Notes: generated from the sequence alone by a model not told the origin. Shown: positions 1 through 6,225, counted from the first letter of the stretch. The stretch: 8,057 nt of DNA from Sva-07 sp041686315 (GCA_041686315.1 JAWLEC010000140.1:1-8057), one strand, 5' to 3'. Made by a program: numbers and translations.

Positions 1-1
1 G

Positions 2-580
2 ACCGCCTATGCGATCGGACTCGTGACGCTGTTCGGCACACTGTCGATCTTCACGTTGCCGGCGCTCGGCCACGCCCTCGGCCTCACCGACGAGACGTTC
101 GGCACGTGGGTGGGCGCGGGCGTGCACGACGTGGGGCAGGTGACGGCGACCGCCTCGGCGTACGCCGAGGCAGCCCTCGCTCCGGCGACGCTCGTGAAGC
201 TCACCAGGGTGGCGATGCTGGCGCCCATGGTGTTCGGGGTCGGGATCGCTCGCCGCCGGCGTCTCGAGTCGGCCCGGGCGGCCGGTGCCGGCCCGGTGAG
301 CCCCGACGACGCCGCTCCCCACGTTCCGCTGGTGCCGCTGTTCGTGGTGGGCTTCCTCGCCATGATCGGGCTGCGCGCCACCGGCTGGCTGTCCGACGAT
401 GCGCTCGCACGGGCCAAGGATGCCGAAACGTTGTTGCTCACCGCCGGCATGTTCGGTCTGGGGGCCGGGGTTCGTCTCGACCGCCTCCGTCGTCTCGGAG
501 GGAAGCCGCTGCTGCTGGGAGTGATCTCGTGGGTGCTCGTCGCCGGCGCCGCGCTCGGCATGGCCGTCGTGGTCACCTGA
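2..580 (+). CDS. YeiH/UPF0324-family putative sulfate exporter (5' end outside window)
   Basis: The C-terminal 192 residues of a polytopic inner-membrane protein are visible. The frame is open from base 2 and ends in TGA at 578-580, so the true start lies upstream. The family (Cons_hypoth698, often annotated as putative sulfate exporter) has about 10 membrane helices. Here hydrophobic stretches fall near visible residues 3-22, 36-52, 68-84, 108-126, 141-158 and 168-190. Family-like blocks are FGTWVGAGVHDVGQV (33-47), which places a His-Asp in a membrane helix, TLVKLTRVAMLAPMV (63-77), and the closing GKPLLLGVISWVLVAGAALG (167-186). An Arg-rich, Ala/Gly/Pro-rich loop (84-107) separates two helices and is probably cytoplasmic. 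Substrate assignment in this family is weak, so sulfate export should be read as a family label. An in-frame ATG at 23 lies inside the conserved region and is unlikely to be the start. Confidence 0.85.
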   Translation, partial: TAYAIGLVTLFGTLSIFTLPALGHALGLTDETFGTWVGAGVHDVGQVTATASAYAEAALAPATLVKLTRVAMLAPMVFGVGIARRRRLESARAAGAGPVSPDDAAPHVPLVPLFVVGFLAMIGLRATGWLSDDALARAKDAETLLLTAGMFGLGAGVRLDRLRRLGGKPLLLGVISWVLVAGAALGMAVVVT

Positions 581-587
581 AGCGCCG

Positions 588-616
588 TTCTCGCTTCCGA
601 CCTGCCGCCGTATCCT
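588..616 (+). promoter_or_regulatory. Candidate promoter for the small acidic protein, leaderless layout
   Basis: TATCCT at 611-616 matches the actinobacterial TAnnnT -10 consensus. TTCTCG at 588-593 lies 17 bp upstream as a weak -35 (TT at the first two positions). The ATG at 625 begins 8 nt after the -10, about where transcription would start, and no spaced Shine-Dalgarno precedes it. This implies a leaderless mRNA. Inference from spacing only. Confidence 0.45.
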
Positions 617-624
617 GGGTGGGG

Positions 625-984
625 ATGGCAGCCGACGAGCGAGGCATTCACGACGACGAACGAGCCGGTGGCCCACCGCTGCCCGATCTCGACGACGTCG
701 CGGCGATCGACGTGGCGGCCGTCGAACGGGAAGAAGCTGCTGCGGCGCGCCGACTGTCGTCGATCGAAGCCGGTCGCCGGAAGGCCGGCCTCATGGGTGC
801 GGCGGCGGCGGGCGCCATGCTCGGCCTGCGTGACATCTACGAGGGGCCGCCGAAGGACGACGACGTGGTGGAGGTGTCGGAAGCACCCGGCGAGCCGGGT
901 GACATCGACCGTGACGGCATCAGCGGATCGGTCGACGGGGTCGACTTCCGTTCGCAGCCCGGCGGCGACGACCCGATGCCCTGA
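625..984 (+). CDS. Small acidic hypothetical protein, 119 aa
   Basis: I do not recognise this protein. It is 119 residues with no signal peptide. Residues 1-50 are acidic and Ala-rich, with a likely helix around 30-52 (EREEAAAARRLSSIEAGRRK). A short Gly/Ala hydrophobic patch GLMGAAAAGAMLGL (55-68) is too short for a confident membrane span. The C-terminal half is strongly acidic and Pro/Gly-rich, probably disordered, and contains DIDRDGISGSVD (93-104), which resembles an EF-hand/dockerin-type calcium loop (Asp at loop positions 1, 3, 5 and 12, Gly at 6). ATG at 625 was chosen because it sits 8 nt after a TAnnnT box. GTG at 619 is an alternative adding two residues. It lies 44 bp after the transporter stop and could be cotranscribed with it. 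The in-frame open stretch upstream of 619 overlaps the transporter and is not believed. The gene could be a lineage-specific orphan, and coding status rests on the promoter and gene-like placement. Confidence 0.6.
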   Translation: MAADERGIHDDERAGGPPLPDLDDVAAIDVAAVEREEAAAARRLSSIEAGRRKAGLMGAAAAGAMLGLRDIYEGPPKDDDVVEVSEAPGEPGDIDRDGISGSVDGVDFRSQPGGDDPMP

Positions 985-988
985 CCAC

Positions 989-1007
989 GCCGGCGGGCGG
1001 AGCCGGC
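989..1007. terminator. Weak GC hairpin between convergent genes
   Basis: GCCGGC at 989-994 and GCCGGC at 1002-1007 form a 6-bp stem with a 7-nt loop, 5 bases after the hypothetical gene's stop. There is no T-run on either strand, so it could be a weak bidirectional terminator or a chance pairing in GC-rich sequence. Confidence 0.25.
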
Positions 1008-1043
1008 CGAAGCCGTCACCCGTCAGCGTCTCTGCTGGCGAAT

Positions 1044-2333
1044 TCAGCAATAGGTGCCGGAGCGACCCAGGAACCGGCGGTGCCAGCGGCTCGGAGTGAG
1101 GACGACGGCGCGAGGTTCGTCCTCGAACATCCAGCGGGCGAAGTTGCGGCGACCCCACTCGCCGCTCGCCGCCACCACGCGGATCGCTCCGCGAGCGCCC
1201 CACGAAGTGGCGAGCACGGAGCCCAGCGCAGCCGACATCCGGTGGTCGGCCACCAGGTGGTGGTGCACCCCGGCACGGTAGATCGCCGCCGTGTCGTCGG
1301 GCTGGAGTGCGCCGGCGGCGATGATCGACTCGGCGGCGAGACGTCCGGTGAGCAGCGCCTGCCCGATTCCCTCCCCGGTCATCACGTCGGTGGCCATCGC
1401 CGCGTCGCCGACGAACAGAGTGCGCCCGGTGGCCAGCACGGCGCTGTCGACACGGGCAGGGATGGGCCACGCCGTGTGACGGTCCTCGAGTTCGAACCCC
1501 GGACCGAGCGCCTCGACGACGTGCGGTCGCTGCAGCAGGTCGACCCACTGCTGCTTCATGTCCTGGACCCGCCGGCCCTCCCCGCGCAGCACGCCGAAGC
1601 CGATGTTGGCCCGGCGGTCGGGGAGTGGGAACGACCAGGCGTAGCCGGGGAGCAGATCGGGTTCGAACCACACGTGGAGCTGTGTGGAGGCGGTGCCGGT
1701 GACGTTGCGGGCGTACTGGCGGAACCCGTGCCACTCGCCGCGGTAGCCGTCGGGATTGGCGCCGACGGCCTTGCGGACGGGGCTCCACATGCCGTCGGCG
1801 GCCACGACGTACCGCGTCCGGATGCGGAGGCCGTCGGCGTCGACGACGACGTGGTCGAGGGCCTCCTCCATGCCGCGGAAACCGTGGCCGTCGCGCACGT
1901 CGGCGCCGTCCTTGCGTGCCAGTCGCACGAGCGCGTCGTCGAGCTGGAGACGAGGTGCCACGGCAGCGAACCGGCCCTGGGTGGGCAACGGTACGTACAC
2001 GTCACGCCCGTTGGGGGAGCGGATCGCAGCGCCGGTCACGTCGAACCAGTCGCTGATCGCGCCCGGCTCGAGCCCGAGGTGCTCGAGCTCGCGGAGAGCA
2101 AGGGTCGTGAGCCCGTCGCCACAGCACTTGTCGCGCGGGAACACCGCCTTGTCGAGCACCACCACGGTGCGACCGGCCCGGCGGAGCTCGATGGCGGCCG
2201 CCGCGCCCGCCGGGCCGGCGCCGACCACCACGACGTCGGCGTCGAGTTGCTCGACTCCGGCCGGATCGTCGAGATCGTCGCTGTTCGCGGCGCTGCTGGT
2301 CACCGGGGGGCGCGTCACCGGGCTACTCGTCAC
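1044..2333 (-). CDS. Geranylgeranyl reductase family FAD-dependent oxidoreductase
   Basis: A 429-residue flavoprotein of the p-hydroxybenzoate-hydroxylase fold, geranylgeranyl-reductase (GGR) branch. The family reduces isoprenoid double bonds (geranylgeranyl chains, archaeal lipids, and the menaquinone side chain in mycobacterial MenJ). Visible signatures are the dinucleotide fold VVVVGAGPAG (34-43), KCCGDG (69-74) corresponding to the family K-x-CGDG, AADG (178-181), GYAWSFPLPDR (230-240) corresponding to the GGR Y-x-W-x-FP motif, NIGFGVL (243-249), and the second FAD motif FVGDAA with MTGEGIGQAL (307-312, 318-327). No transmembrane anchor is obvious; the enzyme is probably peripheral at the membrane. 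The start is GTG at 2333, giving about 30 residues before the FAD motif; it lies 6 nt downstream of TAGCCT. In-frame GTG codons slightly downstream are alternatives. It is divergent from the dehydrogenase operon and convergent with the small acidic gene. Menaquinone reductase is a reasonable guess, but the substrate cannot be fixed from sequence. Confidence 0.88.
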   Translation of the reverse strand: MTSSPVTRPPVTSSAANSDDLDDPAGVEQLDADVVVVGAGPAGAAAAIELRRAGRTVVVLDKAVFPRDKCCGDGLTTLALRELEHLGLEPGAISDWFDVTGAAIRSPNGRDVYVPLPTQGRFAAVAPRLQLDDALVRLARKDGADVRDGHGFRGMEEALDHVVVDADGLRIRTRYVVAADGMWSPVRKAVGANPDGYRGEWHGFRQYARNVTGTASTQLHVWFEPDLLPGYAWSFPLPDRRANIGFGVLRGEGRRVQDMKQQWVDLLQRPHVVEALGPGFELEDRHTAWPIPARVDSAVLATGRTLFVGDAAMATDVMTGEGIGQALLTGRLAAESIIAAGALQPDDTAAIYRAGVHHHLVADHRMSAALGSVLATSWGARGAIRVVAASGEWGRRNFARWMFEDEPRAVVLTPSRWHRRFLGRSGTYC

Positions 2334-2339
2334 GGCGCC

Positions 2340-2345
2340 AGGCTA
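2340..2345 (-). promoter_or_regulatory. Candidate -10 box of the GGR-family gene
   Basis: Read on the minus strand, TAGCCT fits TAnnnT and is followed by 6 nt (GGCGCC) and then the GTG start at 2333. No Shine-Dalgarno is visible on that strand, which fits a leaderless transcript. No clear -35 was found. Confidence 0.4.
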
Positions 2346-2423
2346 GGAGGGGTGCGTGCCGAGGCGCACTGCGCTGCGCCCACCGAAGCCTCGGCGGGTC
2401 GCGCCTCGTCCACTGGCAGTCGC

Positions 2424-2470
2424 GCACCGGCGTCACCCTACGATCGGGCCGGCACCGGCGGGACCGGTGC
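2424..2470. promoter_or_regulatory. Promoter/operator-like region of the dehydrogenase-hydratase operon
   Basis: TACGAT at 2439-2444 is a plausible -10 about 60 nt before the dehydrogenase ATG. GCACCGG occurs at 2424-2430 and 2452-2458, both followed by CG, and as its reverse complement CCGGTGC at 2464-2470. The last two form an inverted repeat with 5-nt spacing over the probable start site. The -10 therefore sits between copies of one heptamer, as expected for a repressor operator, although a 5'-UTR hairpin is an equal alternative. The -35 is poor. Confidence 0.35.
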
Positions 2471-2488
2471 GTACGACGACGAGAACGC

Positions 2489-2494
2489 GAGGGG
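2489..2494 (+). promoter_or_regulatory. Ribosome binding site of the dehydrogenase gene
   Basis: GAGGGG lies 10 nt before the ATG at 2505 and supports that start over any earlier codon in the long in-frame open stretch running back antisense to the GGR-family gene. Confidence 0.5.
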
Positions 2495-2504
2495 AATCGA
2501 AGCG

Positions 2505-3431
2505 ATGAGTGGACTGTGCGACGGACGGGTGGCGATCGTCACCGGGGCGGGTCGGGGAATCGGCCGCGAGCACGCACTGAGCCTGGCGCGCCAGGGGGCG
2601 AAGGTGGTCGTGAACGACCTCGGCGGGGAGATCGACGGCACGGGCGGCGACCTCTCTCCCGCCCAGCAGGTGGTGGCCGAGATCGAGGCCATGGGCGGCG
2701 AGGCGATCGCCAACGGCGACAACGTGGCCGACTGGGAGGGAGCCCAGCGCATGGTGAACATGGCCGTCGAGACATTCGGCGATCTCCACGCCGTGGTGAA
2801 CAACGCCGGCATCCTGCGTGACCGCGTGCTCGCCAACATGACCGAGCAGGAGTGGGACGCCGTCATCGACGTGCACCTGAAGGGCACGTTCGCCCCGTCC
2901 CGATGGGCCGTCGCCTACTGGCGCGAGAGGGCCAAGGCCGGCCAACCGGTGAGCGGTCGCATCGTCAACACCACGTCGGTGTCGGGCATCTACGGCAATC
3001 CCGGCCAGGCCAACTACGGCGCCGCCAAGGCCGGCATCGCCGCGTTCACCAACATCGTCGCCCTCGAGGTCGCCCGGTACGGCGTGACGGTGAACGCCGT
3101 CGGTCCGGTGGCGCTCACACGGATGACCGAGGGGCTGGGCCCGGCGCCGGAGACCGACGCCGACCGCGAGGCACGGGCACCGCACTGGATCGCCCCGATC
3201 GTGACATGGCTGTGTTCGCAGGAGTCGGCCGGCGTCACCGGCCGGGTCTTCGAGGCGTCGGGCCAGACCTTGGCCGTCGCCGAGGGCTGGGTGCGCGGTC
3301 CCTCCACCGACCCCGTCGACGATCCCACGGCGCTCGGCCCGATCGTCGCCGACCTGCTGTCGAAGGCCCGGGGCAACTCGGGCATGGACGGCACCACCGG
3401 CAGCTGGCCCCAGACCATGCTCTCGACCTGA
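2505..3431 (+). CDS. MFE-2/HSD17B4-type short-chain dehydrogenase (3-hydroxyacyl-CoA dehydrogenase-like)
   Basis: A 308-residue classical SDR, predicted to oxidise (3R)-hydroxyacyl-CoA to 3-ketoacyl-CoA with NAD(P)+ in the cytoplasm. Residues visible: cofactor motif TGAGRGIG (13-20), acidic selector VVVNDLGG (34-41) whose Asp38 suggests NAD over NADP, NNAG (99-102), catalytic Ser158 in NTTSVSGIYGN, and Tyr171/Lys175 in NYGAAK. The usual Asn of the catalytic tetrad is replaced in VHLKGTF (123-129, His124). As I recall it, eukaryotic peroxisomal multifunctional enzyme 2 also has VHLRG here, as well as the sequence SGIYGN-GQANY, so the subfamily assignment is good. The length matches the dehydrogenase domain of that enzyme, including the C-terminal stretch after AEGWVRG. 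The hydratase gene follows after 54 bp. The physiological substrate (fatty acid, sterol side chain or other acyl-CoA) is unknown. Confidence 0.88.
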   Translation: MSGLCDGRVAIVTGAGRGIGREHALSLARQGAKVVVNDLGGEIDGTGGDLSPAQQVVAEIEAMGGEAIANGDNVADWEGAQRMVNMAVETFGDLHAVVNNAGILRDRVLANMTEQEWDAVIDVHLKGTFAPSRWAVAYWRERAKAGQPVSGRIVNTTSVSGIYGNPGQANYGAAKAGIAAFTNIVALEVARYGVTVNAVGPVALTRMTEGLGPAPETDADREARAPHWIAPIVTWLCSQESAGVTGRVFEASGQTLAVAEGWVRGPSTDPVDDPTALGPIVADLLSKARGNSGMDGTTGSWPQTMLST

Positions 3432-3472
3432 CCGAACCAACCGGACGAAGACCGAACCACCCACCGGACGAA
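3430..3472 (+). repeat. Imperfect tandem duplication between dehydrogenase and hydratase genes
   Basis: Copy 1 (3430-3449) is GACCGAACCA followed by ACCGGACGAA. Copy 2 (3450-3472) has the same two decamers separated by CCC. The repeat fills most of the 54-bp spacer and is low in G on the coding strand apart from GG in each second decamer. It carries no obvious start, promoter or hairpin. It may be a slippage product or an unstructured translation spacer. Confidence 0.7.
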
Positions 3473-3485
3473 AGCGAGACGACAC

Positions 3486-4343
3486 ATGCCACTCGATCCC
3501 GACGCCGTCGGAACCACCAGCGACCCCGTCGAGGCCAGCTGGACCTCCAAGGACGCCCTGCTCTACGCCGTGGGGATCGGCGCCGGCGCCGACGAACTGG
3601 AATTCACCACCGAGAACACCAGCGGCGTCGACCAGCAGGTGTTCCCCACCTTCCCCGTCGTGATCGGCTGGGGGAGGGGCTCGGCGATGGGCAACATCGG
3701 CAGCTTCAACCCGGCGCTGCTGGTGCACGGTCAGCAGGCCGTGACGTTGCACCGCCCGATTCCGGTGGAGGGCACGGCCACCATCACCAGCGAGATCACC
3801 GGGATGTACGACAAGGGCAAGGCGGCCGTGGTGGTCAGCGAGTCGCGTGCGCTGATGGACGGCGAACCGCTCTACACGAACACGTCGTCGGTGTTCATCC
3901 GCGGCGAGGGCGGTTGGGGCGGCGACCGCGGTCCGTCCGGCCCGAAGAACGTGCCACCCGAACGTGACCCCGACCACGAGGTGACCTACCGCACGTCCCC
4001 CGACCAGGCGTTCGTGTACCGGTTGTCGGGCGACCGCAACCCGCTGCACACCGATCCGGCGTTCGCGGCGATCGGCGGATTCGACCGGCCGATCCTCCAC
4101 GGGCTGTGCAGCTACGGCTTCACCGGGCGGGCCCTGTTGCACACCCTGTGCGACAGCGACCCGGCGGGGTTCCACCACGTCGAGGCCCGCTTCGCCGCAC
4201 CGGTGCTCCCCGGAGACGCGTTGACCGTGAAGATGTGGTCGCTCGGCGACGGCGAGTCGGTGTTCACCACCAGCGCCGTCGACCCCGACGACCCGTCGAC
4301 CGAACGCGTCGTGATCGACCAGGGCCTGCTCCGCCACGCCTGA
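3486..4343 (+). CDS. MaoC-family dehydratase (hydratase 2, (R)-specific enoyl-CoA hydratase)
   Basis: A 285-residue double-hotdog protein expected to hydrate trans-2-enoyl-CoA to (3R)-hydroxyacyl-CoA, the substrate of the dehydrogenase encoded just upstream. The N-terminal, non-catalytic hotdog has DALLYAVGIGAG (23-34), VFPTFPVVIGWG (52-63) and LVHGQQAVTLHRPIPVEG (79-96), all typical of the MFE-2 hydratase domain. The C-terminal hotdog has the hydratase-2 signature YRLSGDRNPLHTDP (178-191), with the catalytic Asp183 and His188 present and Asn185 between, then GGFDRPILHG (197-206). GEGGWGGDRG (140-149) also matches the MFE-2 hydratase linker. Length agrees with that domain alone; no SCP2 sterol-carrier domain is attached. 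The ATG at 3486 has only a weak purine-rich stretch upstream (AAAGCGAG, 3471-3478). The gene most likely shares the dehydrogenase promoter. Role in chain-shortening beta-oxidation is likely, but it could serve a specialised acyl-CoA. Confidence 0.9.
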   Translation: MPLDPDAVGTTSDPVEASWTSKDALLYAVGIGAGADELEFTTENTSGVDQQVFPTFPVVIGWGRGSAMGNIGSFNPALLVHGQQAVTLHRPIPVEGTATITSEITGMYDKGKAAVVVSESRALMDGEPLYTNTSSVFIRGEGGWGGDRGPSGPKNVPPERDPDHEVTYRTSPDQAFVYRLSGDRNPLHTDPAFAAIGGFDRPILHGLCSYGFTGRALLHTLCDSDPAGFHHVEARFAAPVLPGDALTVKMWSLGDGESVFTTSAVDPDDPSTERVVIDQGLLRHA

Positions 4344-4372
4344 GTTCGCCAGGGGTCTGACCCCTGGCGAAC
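4344..4372. terminator. Perfect palindrome in the maoC/proS convergent gap; bidirectional terminator or REP-like element
   Basis: GTTCGCCAGGGGT (4344-4356), a 3-nt CTG loop, and ACCCCTGGCGAAC (4360-4372) give a 13-bp perfect stem starting at the base after the hydratase stop and ending 7 bases before the proS stop. No T-run follows on either side, so it is not a canonical intrinsic terminator, although high-GC bacteria often use hairpins without T-runs. The core reads GGGGTCAGACCCC on the minus strand, a sequence type that I recall as recurring in many genomes as a short palindromic repeat; that recollection is unverified here. Confidence 0.65.
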
Positions 4373-4379
4373 GGGGTCG

Positions 4380-6158
4380 TCAGGGGCGGCAGACAGCCAC
4401 GAGGTGGTCGACGGCCTCGGCGACGGGAACGTCGATCCGGTCGCCGGTGCGGCGGTCCTTCACCTCGATGCTGGGACGGTCCTCGTCGGCAACGCCACGT
4501 CCGGCCACGGCGATGGTGGGCACGCCGATCAGCTCGGCGTCCTTGAACCGCACGCCGGGTGACACGCCCGAGCGGTCGTCGAGCAGCACCCGCAACCCCG
4601 CCGCCTCGAGCCCGGCGGCGAGCTCCTCCGCGGCCGGCCGCTGCGGTCCGCCGTCCTTGCCGGCAACCACCACGTGCACGTCGGCCGGCGCGATCGCCCG
4701 CGGCCAGCACAACCCCAGTTCGTCGTGGGTGGCCTCGGCGATCGCCGCCAGACACCGCGTCACGCCGACGCCGTAGGACCCCATCGTGGGCACCACCGGC
4801 TTGCCGTGCTGGTCCTGCACGGTGAGTTCGAGGGCCTCGGCGTACTTGCGGCCGAGCTGGAAGATGTGGCCGATCTCGATGCCCCGTGCGATCTCCACCT
4901 GCTCACCGCACTGCGGGCAGGTGTCGCCGGCGCGGACCTCGGCGGCTTCGATGGTGCCGTCGGCGGTGAAGTCACGTCCGGCCACCAGGTCGATCACGTG
5001 GTGGCCGGGCGAGTCGGCGCCCGTGATCCAGGCCGTGCCGTCGACCACCCGGGGATCGACGACGTAGCGGATCCCCGTGACCCCACCGCTGCCGAGCGAA
5101 CCCGGGCCGATGTACCCCTTCGCCAGCTGAGGTCGCGCCGCGAAGTCCTCGTCGCCGAACGGTTCGGGCACCGCCGGGGCCACCTGGGCCTCGAGGCGCT
5201 TCATGTCGATCTCGCGGTCGCCCGGCAACCCGATCGCCAGGGGCTCGACGTCGCCGTCCGGATACCGCAGGTTGACGAGCACGTTCTTGAGGGTGTCGGC
5301 AGCGGTCCAGTCACGGTCGGGACGGCGCGTGGCGGGACGGGCGTTGACGAAGTCGACGAGCGTGGCGATGGTGGGCGTCTCCGGCGTGTCGTGCACGACG
5401 GCGGGCCGCAGGCCATCCAGCGGAATCGGGGCGGGGGCCGGTGTCTCCACGGCCTCCACGTTGGCGGCGTAGTCGCACGACGTGCAGCGCACGAAGGTGT
5501 CCTCGCCCACGTCCATGGGAGCGAGGAACTCCTCCGATGCGGACCCGCCCATCGCTCCCGACATCGCCGACACGATCACGTACGGCAGCCCCAACCGGTC
5601 GAAGAGCGACACGTAGGCGGCCCGGTGCGCGTCGTACGAGGCCTGCAGGCCGTCGTCGTCGAGGTCGAAGCTGTAGGAGTCCTTCATCACGAACTCGCGG
5701 CCACGCAGCAGACCGGCGCGGGGGCGGGCCTCGTCTCGGTACTTGGTCTGGATCTGGTAGATCGACAGCGGCAGGTCCTTGTACGAGCCGCAGACGTCCT
5801 TCACCAGCAGCGTGAACATCTCCTCGTGGGTGGGGGCGAGCAGGAAATCGGCGCCACGCCGGTCCTGCAGGCGGAACAGGTTGTCGCCGTACTCGGTCCA
5901 GCGGCCCGTGGCTTCGTAGGGCTCCTTGGGCAGCAGGGCCGGGAAGTGGACCTCCTGGAAACCGGCGGCGTCCATCTCCTCCCGCACGATCCGCTCGACG
6001 TTGCGGTACACGAGCCATCCGAGCGGCAGCCACGAGAATCCGCCCGGCGCGGCCCGGCGGATGTAGCCGGCCCGCACGAGCAGCCGGTGGCTCGCCACCT
6101 CGGCGTCGGCGGGGTCGTCGCGCAGGGTTCGCAGGAGCAGGGTCGACATCCGGAGCAC
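4380..6158 (-). CDS. proS: Prolyl-tRNA synthetase, bacterial type with INS editing domain
   Basis: A 592-residue class II synthetase charging tRNA-Pro with proline. In order: motif 1 region GGFSWLPLGWLVYRNVERIV (39-58); APTHEE (108-113) of the active site; motif 2 YRDEARPRAGLLRGREF (140-156) and MKDSYSF (158-164); the INS trans-editing insertion (about 225-410), with Lys291 in TLKNVLV, corresponding by context to the E. coli INS lysine that deacylates Ala-tRNA-Pro; motif 3 GSYGVGVTR (460-468); and a C-terminal anticodon-binding domain (about 492-592, VHVVVAGKDGG to RSGVSPGVRFKDAELIGVP). Paired Cys motifs CTSC (225-228) and CPQC (414-417) bracket the INS domain and may bind zinc. The chosen GTG start lies 6 nt after a TATGTT box; ATG at 6149 (residue 4) is the alternative and gives the more typical MSTLLLRTLR start. 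Transcribed divergently from rimP. Confidence 0.97.
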   Translation of the reverse strand: MLRMSTLLLRTLRDDPADAEVASHRLLVRAGYIRRAAPGGFSWLPLGWLVYRNVERIVREEMDAAGFQEVHFPALLPKEPYEATGRWTEYGDNLFRLQDRRGADFLLAPTHEEMFTLLVKDVCGSYKDLPLSIYQIQTKYRDEARPRAGLLRGREFVMKDSYSFDLDDDGLQASYDAHRAAYVSLFDRLGLPYVIVSAMSGAMGGSASEEFLAPMDVGEDTFVRCTSCDYAANVEAVETPAPAPIPLDGLRPAVVHDTPETPTIATLVDFVNARPATRRPDRDWTAADTLKNVLVNLRYPDGDVEPLAIGLPGDREIDMKRLEAQVAPAVPEPFGDEDFAARPQLAKGYIGPGSLGSGGVTGIRYVVDPRVVDGTAWITGADSPGHHVIDLVAGRDFTADGTIEAAEVRAGDTCPQCGEQVEIARGIEIGHIFQLGRKYAEALELTVQDQHGKPVVPTMGSYGVGVTRCLAAIAEATHDELGLCWPRAIAPADVHVVVAGKDGGPQRPAAEELAAGLEAAGLRVLLDDRSGVSPGVRFKDAELIGVPTIAVAGRGVADEDRPSIEVKDRRTGDRIDVPVAEAVDHLVAVCRP

Positions 6159-6164
6159 CCGCCG

Positions 6165-6170
6165 AACATA
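6165..6170 (-). promoter_or_regulatory. Candidate -10 box of proS
   Basis: Minus-strand TATGTT fits the TAnnnT consensus and stands 6 nt before GTG at 6158, or 15 nt before ATG at 6149. No Shine-Dalgarno lies between. A leaderless GTG transcript or a very short leader is implied. A -35 is not evident. Confidence 0.45.
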
Positions 6171-6225
6171 TCGGTGCGCAGGCGGGTGGCACGAGGACGG
6201 ACCCGGACGAACCGGCCGGTCGTGC

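Noticed and set aside
1031..1050. TGCTG/CAGCA inverted repeat near the end of the GGR-family gene as a terminator
   Set aside because: Only 5 bp, overlaps the stop codon and lacks a T-run; weaker than the already doubtful 989-1007 hairpin.
7..1788. 593-codon open frame on the minus strand across the transporter, hypothetical and GGR-family genes
   Set aside because: It overlaps three other genes, is Arg-rich and featureless, and is explained by GC-rich codon bias.
1080..2504. Long open stretch on the plus strand in frame with the dehydrogenase, running back over the GGR-family gene
   Set aside because: It is antisense to a well-supported flavoprotein; the translated text is low-complexity Arg/Ala/Gly/His-type sequence typical of GC-rich shadow frames. 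The dehydrogenase has its own ribosome site and a family-like N-terminus at 2505.
2433..4337. 634-codon open frame on the minus strand, antisense to the dehydrogenase and hydratase genes
   Set aside because: No recognisable motif; composition is what a GC-rich third-position pattern gives on the opposite strand. Both sense genes carry intact catalytic residues.
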